Assembly: GCA_035934385.1 (NCBI GenBank)
Contig: DASYXY010000027.1
Span: 1-64,000, forward strand
Origin: CF-118 sp035934385
GTDB lineage: Bacteria; Chloroflexota; Dormibacteria; Dormibacterales; Dormibacteraceae
Direction of reading: 5' to 3'
Length of the DNA stretch: 64,000 nt
Position numbers and translations under genes: made by a program. Below are positions 17,415 to 26,400 of the stretch, piece by piece (the stretch's first letter is position 1; each line of letters starts with the position of its first letter). Under the pieces are notes generated by a model, which was given only the letters and a program-made list of their open reading frames with translations, was not told the origin of the DNA and did no database searches.

Positions 17415-18057
17415 TCCGGGACGGATCGTCGCCAATCCAGTGCTGAGATACCTTTACAGCAGCAAGAACATCGTGGGCAGCACGCTCGCGATCTTCGGCC
17501 TGCTCCTCTTCTTCACCGGCGTGATCACGAGCTTCTTCTGGCCGTTCGTCGTGATCGCCATGTACGGCATCGGAGCCCTGCTCTGGCCCGGTCCACCGCA
17601 GGTCGCGCTGGCAGGCACGTCCTTCGATCCTGACAGCATTCGACGCAGCCTCCAGCACACTATGAGCACCGCCAGCGGCAAGCTGTCTCCACCGCTGCAG
17701 GCGAAACTGCAGGAGATCGCGGACACGATCACCGGGATCCTTCCCCACTATGCGGAGTTCCCCGCCGGCTCGCCGGACCTGTTCGTCGTCGGCCGCACCG
17801 CGACCGACTATCTGCCTTCCGCGCTGCAGGCGTACCTGAACCTCCCTCGCGCGTACGCCTCGCTTCACAAGATGCCGAATGGGAAGACGGCCGACCAGGT
17901 GCTCGACGATCAGCTCACGCTGCTGTCTTCGAAGATGGACGAGGTGGCGGACGCGGTGCACAAGAAGGACTCGGACGCGCTTCTCGCTAACGGACGGTTC
18001 CTGGAGGAGAAGTTCGGGGCGTCGCCGCTCGCACTGCCCCAGGCGAGCGCGACTTGA
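17401..18057 (+). CDS. XpaC-like membrane protein
   Basis: Protein of 218 residues with two adjacent membrane segments at about 26-65 (GSTLAIFGLLLFFTGVITSF and the following FVVIAMYGIGALLW). A cytoplasmic helical domain follows, including LSPPLQAKLQEIADTITGIL and LPSALQAYLNLP. The layout and the helical core resemble XpaC-family proteins, which occur next to TelA genes in Firmicutes. The similarity is judged by eye and is not certain. The GTG start overlaps the VWA lipoprotein gene by 14 bases. It may tether the TelA-like protein to the membrane beside the VWA lipoprotein. Confidence 0.62.
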   Translation: MAISDPGRIVANPVLRYLYSSKNIVGSTLAIFGLLLFFTGVITSFFWPFVVIAMYGIGALLWPGPPQVALAGTSFDPDSIRRSLQHTMSTASGKLSPPLQAKLQEIADTITGILPHYAEFPAGSPDLFVVGRTATDYLPSALQAYLNLPRAYASLHKMPNGKTADQVLDDQLTLLSSKMDEVADAVHKKDSDALLANGRFLEEKFGASPLALPQASAT

Positions 18058-18425
18058 GCAAGAATCCAGAGGTCGATCGCTGGTTTGCGGATAAGAAGCC
18101 AAAGGCCGAGGCGGCGATGCAGCGGGTGCGCGAGACGATCCTCGGCGCCGACGACCGCATGACCGAGCGCGTCCAGTACGGCACGATCACGTTCGCCTGC
18201 AAGGACAACATGGCCAGCTTTGTGCAGGTAGCCAACAAGCACGTGACGCTGATGTTCAACCGCGGCCAGCTCATCCAGGACAAGACCAAGCATCCCCACC
18301 TGGAGGGCAGCGGGCCCAACGCGCGCTTCATGCGCTTCGCCGATCTCAAAGCGGCCGGCGCGCACGCCGCCGAGCTGCGGGATCTCACGCGGCGATGGTG
18401 CGGCGTGATGATGAAAGAGAAGTGA
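18054..18425 (+). CDS. DUF1801 / YdhG-like small protein
   Basis: Protein of 123 residues fitting the DUF1801 family (CyaY-like fold). It starts VDRWFADKKPKAEAAMQRVR, has a central VQYGTITFACKDNMASFVQVANKHVTLMFNRG and ends with a helix after FMRFADL. Family members are small cytoplasmic proteins of unknown role. The TTG start overlaps the previous stop (TTGA), so it is translated with the TelA/VWA operon, but nothing else ties it functionally to that group. Confidence 0.85.
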   Translation: MSKNPEVDRWFADKKPKAEAAMQRVRETILGADDRMTERVQYGTITFACKDNMASFVQVANKHVTLMFNRGQLIQDKTKHPHLEGSGPNARFMRFADLKAAGAHAAELRDLTRRWCGVMMKEK

Positions 18426-18979
18426 CGGAGCAGGCGCTGGTCGACGAGCTGGTCGGGAACGCGCACGGCAACCTGGCTCGCGTCAAGGAGATCCTCGAGG
18501 AGCATCCGGAGCTGATCAACGCTGCGGCGGTTTGGAAGGAAACGCCCGTCGAGGCGGCGACCCAGATGGGCAACCGCGCGATCATCGACTACCTCGTGGC
18601 GGCCGGCGCTCCGGTCGACTTCTTCACCGCGCTGGTGCTGGCGCAGACGGACAGGGTTCGCGCCGACCTGCAAGCCAAGCCCGAGCTCGCGCAGGCACGC
18701 GGCGTGCACGACCTCCCCGTGCTCTACTTCGCGGCCATCGGCGGCAGCGTCGCGGCCGCGGACCTGCTGCTCACCGCCGGCGCGGAGGTCAACGCCAAGG
18801 CGGAGGCGGCCGCACCGATCCACGGCGCGGTCATGGGCGGCAGTCGCGAGATGGTGAGGTTCCTGATCGAGAGCGGGGCGGACCCCTCGCTGCCGGACTA
18901 CAAGGGCCGCGACGCTCGCACTCTGGCGACGGAGATGGGCCGCAGCGACCTGGCTAGCCTGATTCCCACGCCGGCCTGA
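18422..18979 (+). CDS. Ankyrin-repeat protein
   Basis: Protein of 185 residues made of about five ankyrin repeats. Examples are ETPVEAATQMGNRAIIDYLVAAGAPV, LPVLYFAAIGGSVAAADLLLTAGAEVN and APIHGAVMGGSREMVRFLIESGADPS. Repeats of this kind mediate protein-protein contacts. The GTG start overlaps the DUF1801 stop by 4 bases. Its 3' end overlaps the convergent aminotransferase gene by 26 bases. The partner is unknown. Confidence 0.88.
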   Translation: MTEQALVDELVGNAHGNLARVKEILEEHPELINAAAVWKETPVEAATQMGNRAIIDYLVAAGAPVDFFTALVLAQTDRVRADLQAKPELAQARGVHDLPVLYFAAIGGSVAAADLLLTAGAEVNAKAEAAAPIHGAVMGGSREMVRFLIESGADPSLPDYKGRDARTLATEMGRSDLASLIPTPA

Positions 18980-20291
18980 GCTCGGCGACGACCTCGTCGA
19001 CCGCGTCGACGAACTGCTGCAGCACCTCCTCGTCCATCGGCGTCGAGATCGCGCCCATCCCACGCGGCGCCATCAGCACGCCGTGGTTGACGAGGGCGAG
19101 GAAGAACTCGCGCATCTTCTTCTTGTCGGAAGCGGCGACCGCGCGGTAATCGGTCACCGGCCGGTCGGAGAAGTGGATCGCCAGCAGTGAGCCCACGCCA
19201 TTGATCCGAGCGGGCACTCTGTGGGAAGCGAACACTTCCGAAAGCTGCTCGGCGACCCGCTCGCCTTTGCGGTTCAGCTCCGCGTAGACGTCAGGAGTCA
19301 GCTCGCGCATGCAGGCGAGGCCCGCGGCCATGCCTAGCGGGTTGCCGTTGTAAGTCCCGCCCTGCGCCAGATTCGGCTCGCGCCGTGGGTCCAGAAGCTC
19401 CATCAGGTCGGCGCGGCCGCCGAATGCCGCAACCGGTAGGCCGCCGCCGATGATCTTGCCGAGGGTCGTCAGGTCGGGAGTGACGCCGTACATCTCCTGC
19501 GCGCCGCCCGGGCCGACGCGAAACGATATGACCTCGTCGAAGATGAGGATGATCCCGAGCTCCGCCGTCACGTCGCGCATGCGCCGGAGAAACTCCGGGC
19601 GCGCCGCGATCACACCGCCGGCGCCGATGATCGGCTCGAGGATCACCGCCGCAAGGGACGATGCCTCGCGCCGGATGATCGCCTCCGCGGAGTCCGCGTC
19701 ATTGAACGGCAGCACGACGACGTTCTCCAGCGCCCACTCTGGCGTGCCGATTGAGTCGGGCACGGCCAGCGGCTCGTCGGGCGGCCCGGCTGCATCCACC
19801 GCCGGGTGGGTGCTGACCTCCGCGTAGTCGTGGGTGCCGTGGTAGCCGCCCTCGATGCGCGCGATCTTCGGTCTGCCCGTGAACGCGCGGGCCAGGCGCA
19901 TCGCGAACATCGTCGCCTCGGTGCCGGAGTTGCAGAACCGCACCGCATCGAGGCTGGGCACGCGCTCGCACAGGAGGGTCGCCAGCTCGACCTCGACCGG
20001 GTTGGCGGCGGCGAAGCCGGTACCGCGCGCCGCCTGTTGGCGGATCGCCTCGACGATCTTGGGATGCGCGTGGCCGAGGATCATCGCCGTGTAGTTGCCG
20101 AGCATGTCGATGCGCTCCGTGCCGTCGACGTCCCACACCCGGCAGCCCTCACCGCGCTCGATGTAGAGCGGGTAGGGGGCGAAGTAGGTGGTGGTGCGCG
20201 TCGTCCCGCCCGGCATGACCGCCGCGGCGCGCTCATGCAGCGCGCTCGACCCCGGCGTGGTCCGGCGGTACGTCGCCTCGGGCGAGCTCAT
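18954..20291 (-). CDS. Class III aminotransferase, glutamate-1-semialdehyde aminomutase-like
   Basis: PLP enzyme of 445 residues. LIFDEVISFR carries the PLP-ring aspartate and TLGKIIGGGLPVAAFGG the PLP lysine. PGGTTRTTTYFAPYP and FCNSGTEATMFAMRLARAFTGR are very close to glutamate-1-semialdehyde 2,1-aminomutase relatives. A true HemL usually sits with haem genes; here the gene is coupled by a 4-base overlap to a Rieske oxygenase, so it more likely serves a specialised amino-compound pathway. The ATG at 20291 follows directly from the upstream stop; longer starts would read into the oxygenase gene. Confidence 0.9.
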   Translation of the reverse strand: MSSPEATYRRTTPGSSALHERAAAVMPGGTTRTTTYFAPYPLYIERGEGCRVWDVDGTERIDMLGNYTAMILGHAHPKIVEAIRQQAARGTGFAAANPVEVELATLLCERVPSLDAVRFCNSGTEATMFAMRLARAFTGRPKIARIEGGYHGTHDYAEVSTHPAVDAAGPPDEPLAVPDSIGTPEWALENVVVLPFNDADSAEAIIRREASSLAAVILEPIIGAGGVIAARPEFLRRMRDVTAELGIILIFDEVISFRVGPGGAQEMYGVTPDLTTLGKIIGGGLPVAAFGGRADLMELLDPRREPNLAQGGTYNGNPLGMAAGLACMRELTPDVYAELNRKGERVAEQLSEVFASHRVPARINGVGSLLAIHFSDRPVTDYRAVAASDKKKMREFFLALVNHGVLMAPRGMGAISTPMDEEVLQQFVDAVDEVVAELRPAWESG

Positions 20292-21247
20292 GCGGCGCCC
20301 GTGCGCACGCCGAGCTGGCGCAGCCAGCGGCGGTACGCGATGGCCGTGCGGTCGCTGCGCAGGTGCAGCTCGGCCTGAAGGTCCAGCGGAAGCAGCTCGG
20401 GTCGCTGCGACTCGAGGATGGGCCGGTCCTGCGCGAAGATCCGGTCCTGGAACTCGATCATATCGGCGGCCGGCTCGTAGTCCATCGCCTGCCACATCCA
20501 CGCGGTGCAGGTGACGGCGTCGTGCGGAGTGACCGCGAGCATCATCCCGAAAGAATGATCGCCGTGCTTGACGAAGGATGCGACGAGCGGACGGTGCACG
20601 CGATAGGTGTAGGTCACGGTCGAACCCTCGCCAGTGCCGTACGGATCGGGCTGGAAAACCTTGACGCCCCTCGCGATGACACCCTCGGGTCCGGTCGAAG
20701 TCTCGTAGTCGGCGATCTCGGGGCGTCTGCGATCGCCGAGTATGCCTTCGTGCACGAACGGAAAATGGCCGACGTCAAGAAAGTTCTCGACGACCCGCGG
20801 CCCGCTCGCCTTCACCGGGTATGGGCCCGACATCACGATCGCGTGCTTCGGATCGTCCAGCAGCTGGAAGCTCGGTATCGCCGCCGAGCCGTTTCCCAGC
20901 GTCGCCCACACGACGCCATGCGCGGCGGCGGCGCGGTACACGGTGACTCGCGCCTTGGCGGGCGGGCTCTGCTCGGGATGCGCGGGCATGTGCACGCACA
21001 TCCCATCGTCGCCGTACGTCCATCCGTGATACGGGCACTCGAGGCGATCGCCGTTGACGACGTGCCCGAGCGACAGCCGCGTGCCGCGGTGCACGCACAG
21101 GTCGCGCCACGCGAGGTACTCGTCGCCCGACCTCCACAGGACCAGGTCCTCTCCCAGCAGCCTGGCCGCGACGGGACCTCCATTCGTGAGGTCCTCCATC
21201 CGGGCGACCGGGTGCCAGTCCTCGACCAGTACGGGGTCGTCGATCAT
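20288..21247 (-). CDS. Rieske [2Fe-2S] aromatic-ring-hydroxylating-type oxygenase, large subunit
   Basis: Protein of 319 residues. The N-terminal Rieske domain has CVHRGTRLSLG and CPYHGWTYGDDG, the full Cys-His/Cys-His cluster ligands (about residues 51-74). The C-terminal catalytic domain has VENFLDVGHFPFVHEG, containing the Asn/Asp and His ligands for mononuclear iron. Such enzymes oxygenate or demethylate aromatic or N-methyl compounds using electrons from a reductase, which is not seen in this window. The length is at the short end of the family, near phthalate/vanillate-type oxygenases. It is coupled to the downstream aminotransferase. Confidence 0.9.
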   Translation of the reverse strand: MIDDPVLVEDWHPVARMEDLTNGGPVAARLLGEDLVLWRSGDEYLAWRDLCVHRGTRLSLGHVVNGDRLECPYHGWTYGDDGMCVHMPAHPEQSPPAKARVTVYRAAAAHGVVWATLGNGSAAIPSFQLLDDPKHAIVMSGPYPVKASGPRVVENFLDVGHFPFVHEGILGDRRRPEIADYETSTGPEGVIARGVKVFQPDPYGTGEGSTVTYTYRVHRPLVASFVKHGDHSFGMMLAVTPHDAVTCTAWMWQAMDYEPAADMIEFQDRIFAQDRPILESQRPELLPLDLQAELHLRSDRTAIAYRRWLRQLGVRTGAA

Positions 21248-21307
21248 GCCCGCCTCGGAGTATGGAACCTAACCCGAGAAGGCGCGGCCTAACTTCGAGC
21301 CTTCCCC

Positions 21308-21973
21308 CTATGTGCCTGCACTGACCTCGTTAGCTGCATCCGATGCAAGGTAGTCCCTGATTCGAACGTTCACTCGTTCCACCTCGGCCTCCACCGCGCG
21401 CTTGACTGCGGGCCGGCGTTGATGTAACCAGGACACAAGGGATATTCGCCGGCGGGTCCTCGTCTCAACTAGCGTGCCTCCCGCCACCGGCCTGTAGGTC
21501 GACTCAACATCCGACCGGTCGTCGAGACGGAATGCATAGCGGCGGGCACTTATGGTCCGCATTAGTTTCCGGGGCGGATCTGAGCTCACGACGGTAGTCG
21601 TCACAACCAGGCCGGGCACTTCGGTGACGTAGCTCGATCCGGGTTGACCGGGCTCGCCTGTCTGGCTGACTAGCGTCCTGCGACCGCCGATCACCTGGAG
21701 GCTGAGTTTGACGTCGGTTCCGATCTGGAACAGCTGCTCAGGTGTCCCGCGGAAAAATGTCTTGCTCTCAGCTGAAACCCGCATGGGCAGTCTCACGACG
21801 ATTACGAACGCCAACAACCCCATCAGGGAGATAACCGGGAGCGCAGCGCGAGGGTCAATACCAAACCAGTTGGCAGCAACCCAGGTCGGCAGCACGATGA
21901 TGATGCAGCTCCGCATCATGAACTGCACCCACCGCGAGCTCGCAGCTGGCGGGCTGCCCAGGTTGGTCGACAT
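21308..21973 (-). CDS. Membrane protein with SRPBCC-like domain, function unknown
   Basis: Protein of 221 residues. Two hydrophobic segments lie near residues 20-65 (MMRSCIIIVLPTWVAANWF and LPVISLMGLLAFVIVV). A soluble domain with alternating strands (SAESKTFFRGTPEQLFQIGT, VVTTTVVSSDPPRKLMRTIS, GGTLVETRTRRRI) follows and resembles an SRPBCC/polyketide-cyclase-like lipid-binding fold. The assignment is weak. Base composition is visibly less GC-rich than the neighbours, with many A/T third positions, which hints at a different origin. No close functional partner is apparent. Confidence 0.6.
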   Translation of the reverse strand: MSTNLGSPPAASSRWVQFMMRSCIIIVLPTWVAANWFGIDPRAALPVISLMGLLAFVIVVRLPMRVSAESKTFFRGTPEQLFQIGTDVKLSLQVIGGRRTLVSQTGEPGQPGSSYVTEVPGLVVTTTVVSSDPPRKLMRTISARRYAFRLDDRSDVESTYRPVAGGTLVETRTRRRISLVSWLHQRRPAVKRAVEAEVERVNVRIRDYLASDAANEVSAGT

Positions 21974-22032
21974 TGGAGCGAGAGCAGCTTAAGGACTGCA
22001 TGGGAATCGGCAATCCCTTCTCCGCGTGTAGC

Positions 22033-23322
22033 TCACCTCTCGTCCGGGTGCCCGGTGTTACCGAACGCGATCCTGTCGCGCACGACCGGCGCCCGACCCA
22101 GCAGGCGCGAGCGCTGCATCGCGTCCTCGCCGAACCTGTCGCGGATCTTGTCAACCGCGGCCTCGAGCTTTTCGTTGCGCGGTGGCGCCGCTGCCGGCCG
22201 GAACAGGTCCAGCTGGCCTTCGTCTCCCTCGAGCAGCCCAGAGAGGCCAACGCCCAGTGTGCCCACGAGCAGCCGGGGATCGCGAGCGGCCAGCAGCGAG
22301 CGAGCCGCCTGGTAGATCTCGTCGCCTGTGGAGACGGGCTCCGACAGCGTCACCTGGCGCGAGAAGTGGCCCACGTCCGGTCGGTACACGACCCCGATCG
22401 ACACGACTCGGCCGCGCCGGCCGGCGGTCCGCAGCCTGCGCCCGACCATGTCCGAGAGGCGCATCAGCAGCTCCTCGAGCTCTCGCTGCGAGGTGGTCGC
22501 GCGCGACATCACGTGCGAGTGGCTGTAGCTCTTGCGGGCCGCGTGCTCGAACGCCCCGCCCTCGAAACCGCGCAATCGCCTGGCCCAGCCGCCGGCGACC
22601 TCTTCGTGCATGCCCGCGTTGCGCAGCCGCGAGTTGGTCGCGCGAAGGAAGTCCATCGGAGTGTGGATGCCCGCCTTCGCCAGCCGTCGCGCGCTAGCCT
22701 CGGCGATCCCCGACAGGTCGGTGAGGCTCAGACGCTCGAACACCGAGATGAGGTTCGCGTGGTCGATGCGGCGCAGGCCGTCGCGCTTGTCGAGATTCGA
22801 GGCCTGCTTGGCCATCCAGATCGATGTCGACACGCCGACCGAGGCGGTGACACATTCGCCGATCTCGGCGCGGATCGCGCGCTTGACCGCGAGACCGACG
22901 CCCTCGGGCCCGAGCTTCTTCAGGTCCGGCGTGCCCGCCAGGTTCATCGAGGCCTCGTCGATCGACATGCGCAGGACGTCGGGACTGTGCCGCTCCAAGA
23001 TCTCGATGAGCTTGTCCGACGCGTCGCGGTAGAGGGGAGGGTTCGGCTCCCGGATAACGATCGCCGGGTAGATGGCCTTCGCCTCGAACACCTTCATGCC
23101 CGTCTTGATGCCGAGGTCGCGGGCCTCGCGCGACGACGAGACGATCGTGGCCGCGTCGACCCCGTAGGCGCCGATCGCGAGCGGCCGCCTGCGCAGCGAG
23201 GGATCGTGCTGCTGCTCGATCGACGCGAACGCGCAGTTCAGGTCGATGACGAGCGTTTCCGGCTCGGCCAGGTTGAGGCCCAGCCCGATCGCCTCCCGTG
23301 AAGGGGCCCGCGCACCGCCCAC
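22033..23322 (-). CDS. Y-family DNA polymerase (DinB/UmuC/UvrX-like)
   Basis: Translesion polymerase of about 429 residues from GTG at 23322. The palm motif starts VIDLNCAFASIEQ, where the first Asp binds metal, and RMSIDEASMN supplies the catalytic Asp-Glu pair. DLSGIAEASARRLAKAGI is the helix-hairpin-helix. The little-finger domain follows, and QLDLF (about residues 370-374) is a textbook sliding-clamp-binding peptide. The frame stays open another 27 codons upstream through a palindromic repeat, so the start is not certain. It lets replication pass damaged bases. No LexA box is evident upstream. Confidence 0.9.
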   Translation of the reverse strand: MGGARAPSREAIGLGLNLAEPETLVIDLNCAFASIEQQHDPSLRRRPLAIGAYGVDAATIVSSSREARDLGIKTGMKVFEAKAIYPAIVIREPNPPLYRDASDKLIEILERHSPDVLRMSIDEASMNLAGTPDLKKLGPEGVGLAVKRAIRAEIGECVTASVGVSTSIWMAKQASNLDKRDGLRRIDHANLISVFERLSLTDLSGIAEASARRLAKAGIHTPMDFLRATNSRLRNAGMHEEVAGGWARRLRGFEGGAFEHAARKSYSHSHVMSRATTSQRELEELLMRLSDMVGRRLRTAGRRGRVVSIGVVYRPDVGHFSRQVTLSEPVSTGDEIYQAARSLLAARDPRLLVGTLGVGLSGLLEGDEGQLDLFRPAAAPPRNEKLEAAVDKIRDRFGEDAMQRSRLLGRAPVVRDRIAFGNTGHPDER

Positions 23323-23360
23323 GGAACAGATGTTCGCACGACACCGGCAGCCCCTGCAAG

Positions 23361-23422
23361 TGCCGAGTGCCGGCACTGGCACCGGTTTTGCGGCTTGCGG
23401 CACGCGAGTGCCGGCACTCGCG
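23361..23422. repeat. Paired-palindrome dispersed repeat, copy B
   Basis: GAGTGCCGGCACT occurs at 23365-23377 (followed by GG, as in copy A) and again at 23406-23418, 41 bases apart. The right unit is a 20-base perfect palindrome, CGCGAGTGCCGGCACTCGCG (23403-23422). The spacer shares a GTTTT core with copy A. The element lies between the polymerase gene and the end of the ABC permease gene and overlaps the upstream region of the polymerase. Confidence 0.75.
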
Positions 23423-23433
23423 TTGGGGAGCCC

Positions 23434-26400
23434 TTATTCGTACCGGAGGGCTTCGGCCGGGGCGACTCGCGAGGCGGCGCGCGATGGGAGGTAGGTGGTG
23501 ACGAGCGTTGCCAGGTAAGCCGCGATCAGGATCAGCGTGATCTCGAGCGCCGGGATGTGGAAGTCGACCGTGCCGAAAGTCTTGTCGACTACGAAGAATC
23601 GGTACGACTCCCACAGGCCGAGCAGCGTGCCGATCAGCAGCCCGAGGATGGCGATGAGGCTCGATTCCATGAGGAATGACCGCTGCACCAGCGCGCGGCG
23701 GAAGCCCAGCGCCCTGAGCATGCCGATCTGCTGCCAGCGCTCGACCACTGCGCGAGTGCTGATCACGCCGAGGCCGGCGATACCGACGATCAGGCCAAGC
23801 GCCAGGAACCCGGTGATGAGGTTGAGCAGCGTAAGAATCCCCGTGAGCTGCTGCGCTACCTCGTCGGCCGAGACCACCGGCTCGAGCTGGTCTTTCACCA
23901 GCAGGCGGCCTAGGGCCAGGCGCGCTTGGTTCGCGTCAACGCCCGACCTCAGGGCGAAGTAGTAGCCGGTCGGCGACAGCACGGGCGGAGGCGAGCTCAG
24001 CGCTTGGGCAGGTGACTGGTTCTGCGTGGCCGGAGGCATGCCTGGGGCGGAGAAGTTGCCGCCCGCCACGGCCGTCCTGGTCGACACGTACAGCCCGTCC
24101 CAGATCGGTTTGGTCATGAAGCCGACGACGGTCACCCGCCACGCGCTGACAGCGCCGCCTTTCTCGCCGTTTCCAACCTGGACCTGGAACGGTGTGAACG
24201 TCGCGTCCGTCGCCTTGATGCCGGTCACGGTCGCCGGTCCGCTGTTGGCGGAATCCAGGGCCGAGGTGTCCAGCACCGCGTAACCGACGTTGTCGCGCAC
24301 GGCGTCCCAGACGGCGCGGTCCGACGAATAGCCAACAGCACGCGGTTGAATCGCATAGCCCGTTGCGTTGAGGTAGCCGTCGTCGACGATGTGCAGGCTG
24401 TACCCGCGCGTGCCGGAGTTCAGGTCGATCGTCCCATCCGGCCTGACCTCGTGCAGGCCGACGCCGCTGAGGTTCTCCCAGCCGACGCCGCTGACGTCGC
24501 GCGACGTGGTCGGATCCGAGGCGACCAGGCCCGCGACATCGGTGGGGAAGACTGTCCTGTCGGTCTGGTTGAACGAGAAGTCGGGCGATCCCGCGACGAC
24601 CTGCCAGTGTCCCGTCTGGGCCCCGACCTGGCCGAAGTTCTGCGTGAGCACGTCCTTGAAGACCGACGTGTACACGACGATGAAGGTGACGATCGCGAAC
24701 ATCGCCACGGCCATTCCCGTGCGGAACTTGGTCGACATGGGGTAGGCCATGCTCGTGCGCGTGACGGGCGCGAGCGCGCGGATGCGGCCGGTGATGAGCA
24801 TCACCACGCTGATCAGGAGGTCGCTGTTGTACATGACGAGCCAGATGGCGCCGAGCAGCGTCATCAGCGCCGACAGCACGAACACTTCCGCGCCGCCGTT
24901 GTTCTTGTCGAGCTGCAGGCTGCTCGCGATTCCGAGCTTGTCCTCGATGCGGCCGAACGGGCGGCCCCAGAACACGAGCAGTCCGATCGCGGCGATGGTG
25001 AATCCGACGCGAGACGCGACCAGGTTGCGCACCCGTGCGACCTGGAGCATCCAGCGGACGAGCAGGCCGGTGCCGATGATCACCAGCGACGCGCCGGTGT
25101 CGTAAAGAAGGTCCAGATGGGAGAGCTGGAAGTCGGACAGGTTGAGTGCAACCAGACCGAGGCCTAGAAGGATCGTCAATGGACCGCGGCGGAACAGTGA
25201 CCACCAGAAGGTGCGGATCGCACCGAGCGTTCCAAGCGTGACGCGGCCGAGGAACACGAGCGGATGGCCGTGCCACAGCTGCTTGAACGCGAACCACGCA
25301 GTGGCGAACGGCGCCTTGAACATCCGCCACAGCCCGACGTCGCGACTCTCGCTCTCGTCCAGGTCGCGGATGGCGGCGACGATGTTCAGCCGGCTGACGC
25401 GATAGGCCGAGACCGCGACGACGATGAAGGTCATCAGGATGCCGAGGCAGAGGGCGAGCACGAGGCTGGTCCACTCGACGTGGAACGTGAGGTCCATGCC
25501 CTTGTAGAAGCCGGTGAAGATGCTCGAGATCACGCGGACCATCAACGCCCCGACGCCGACTCCGAGCACCATCCCGATCACGCCGGCGCCGAGCGTGTAC
25601 GCCACGCCTTCGAACAGGAACATCTGGGTCAGGTGCCGCCGCTTAAGGCCAACCGCGCGGCTCATGCCCATCTCGGCCCGCCTTTCGGCGGCGAGCATCA
25701 CGAAGATCAGGAAGATGAGCAGCACGCCGACGGCGATCGAGAAGAAGCTCACGCCCAACAGCGCGCCGGCGGTGAAGAGGCCGCCGCGCTGCGCGAACAA
25801 CACCGCGTCTGCCTTGTAGGGCGAGAACGTGTACAGGTTGAGGCGATTGGTTATCCCCTTGAGGTCGGCAAGCCGATCGGGAGCGACCGCCGCGATCGCG
25901 CGCGCCAGGGTTTTCTGGAAGTCAGGGCTGCCCGCCGCGGCCTTGAATGCCGGGCTGAGTCCTGGCTGCTCAACCTCCTGGAGCAGGGACAGGACGCCGT
26001 CGTGCGCTGGGTCGCCAGAGGGCAGCGAGGCCGCCAGCGATGTCAGCGCTTGCGCGACCGCCGGCTGCTGGAGGAACGTCCTCAGGTCCGACGCCGCCGC
26101 ACTGTCGACGCTCAGCGCCTGGACACGGTTGTAAAGGTCGCTCGCGGCTGCCTGCGCCGCGGTATCGCCGCCCGATGCAACGGCTGCGGCGCCGACGGCG
26201 TTGAGCATGATGCGCTGGACGAAACGATCCTGGGCCATGGCCTTGAACTCGTCGGACACCGCCGGCTTGTTCAGCTCCACGAGCAGCCTTCGGCTCAGGT
26301 CCTGGTCGGGATCGATGAATGTCGCGGAGTCATGGATCTTCTGGATCTGCGTCTTGATGTCCGGCTGCCTCAGGAACGACCAGAGCTCCGCCGCCGACTG

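Noticed and set aside
21350..21375. Another GTTCGAATC T-loop-like match
   Set aside because: Stem bases do not pair and it lies inside a protein-coding frame.
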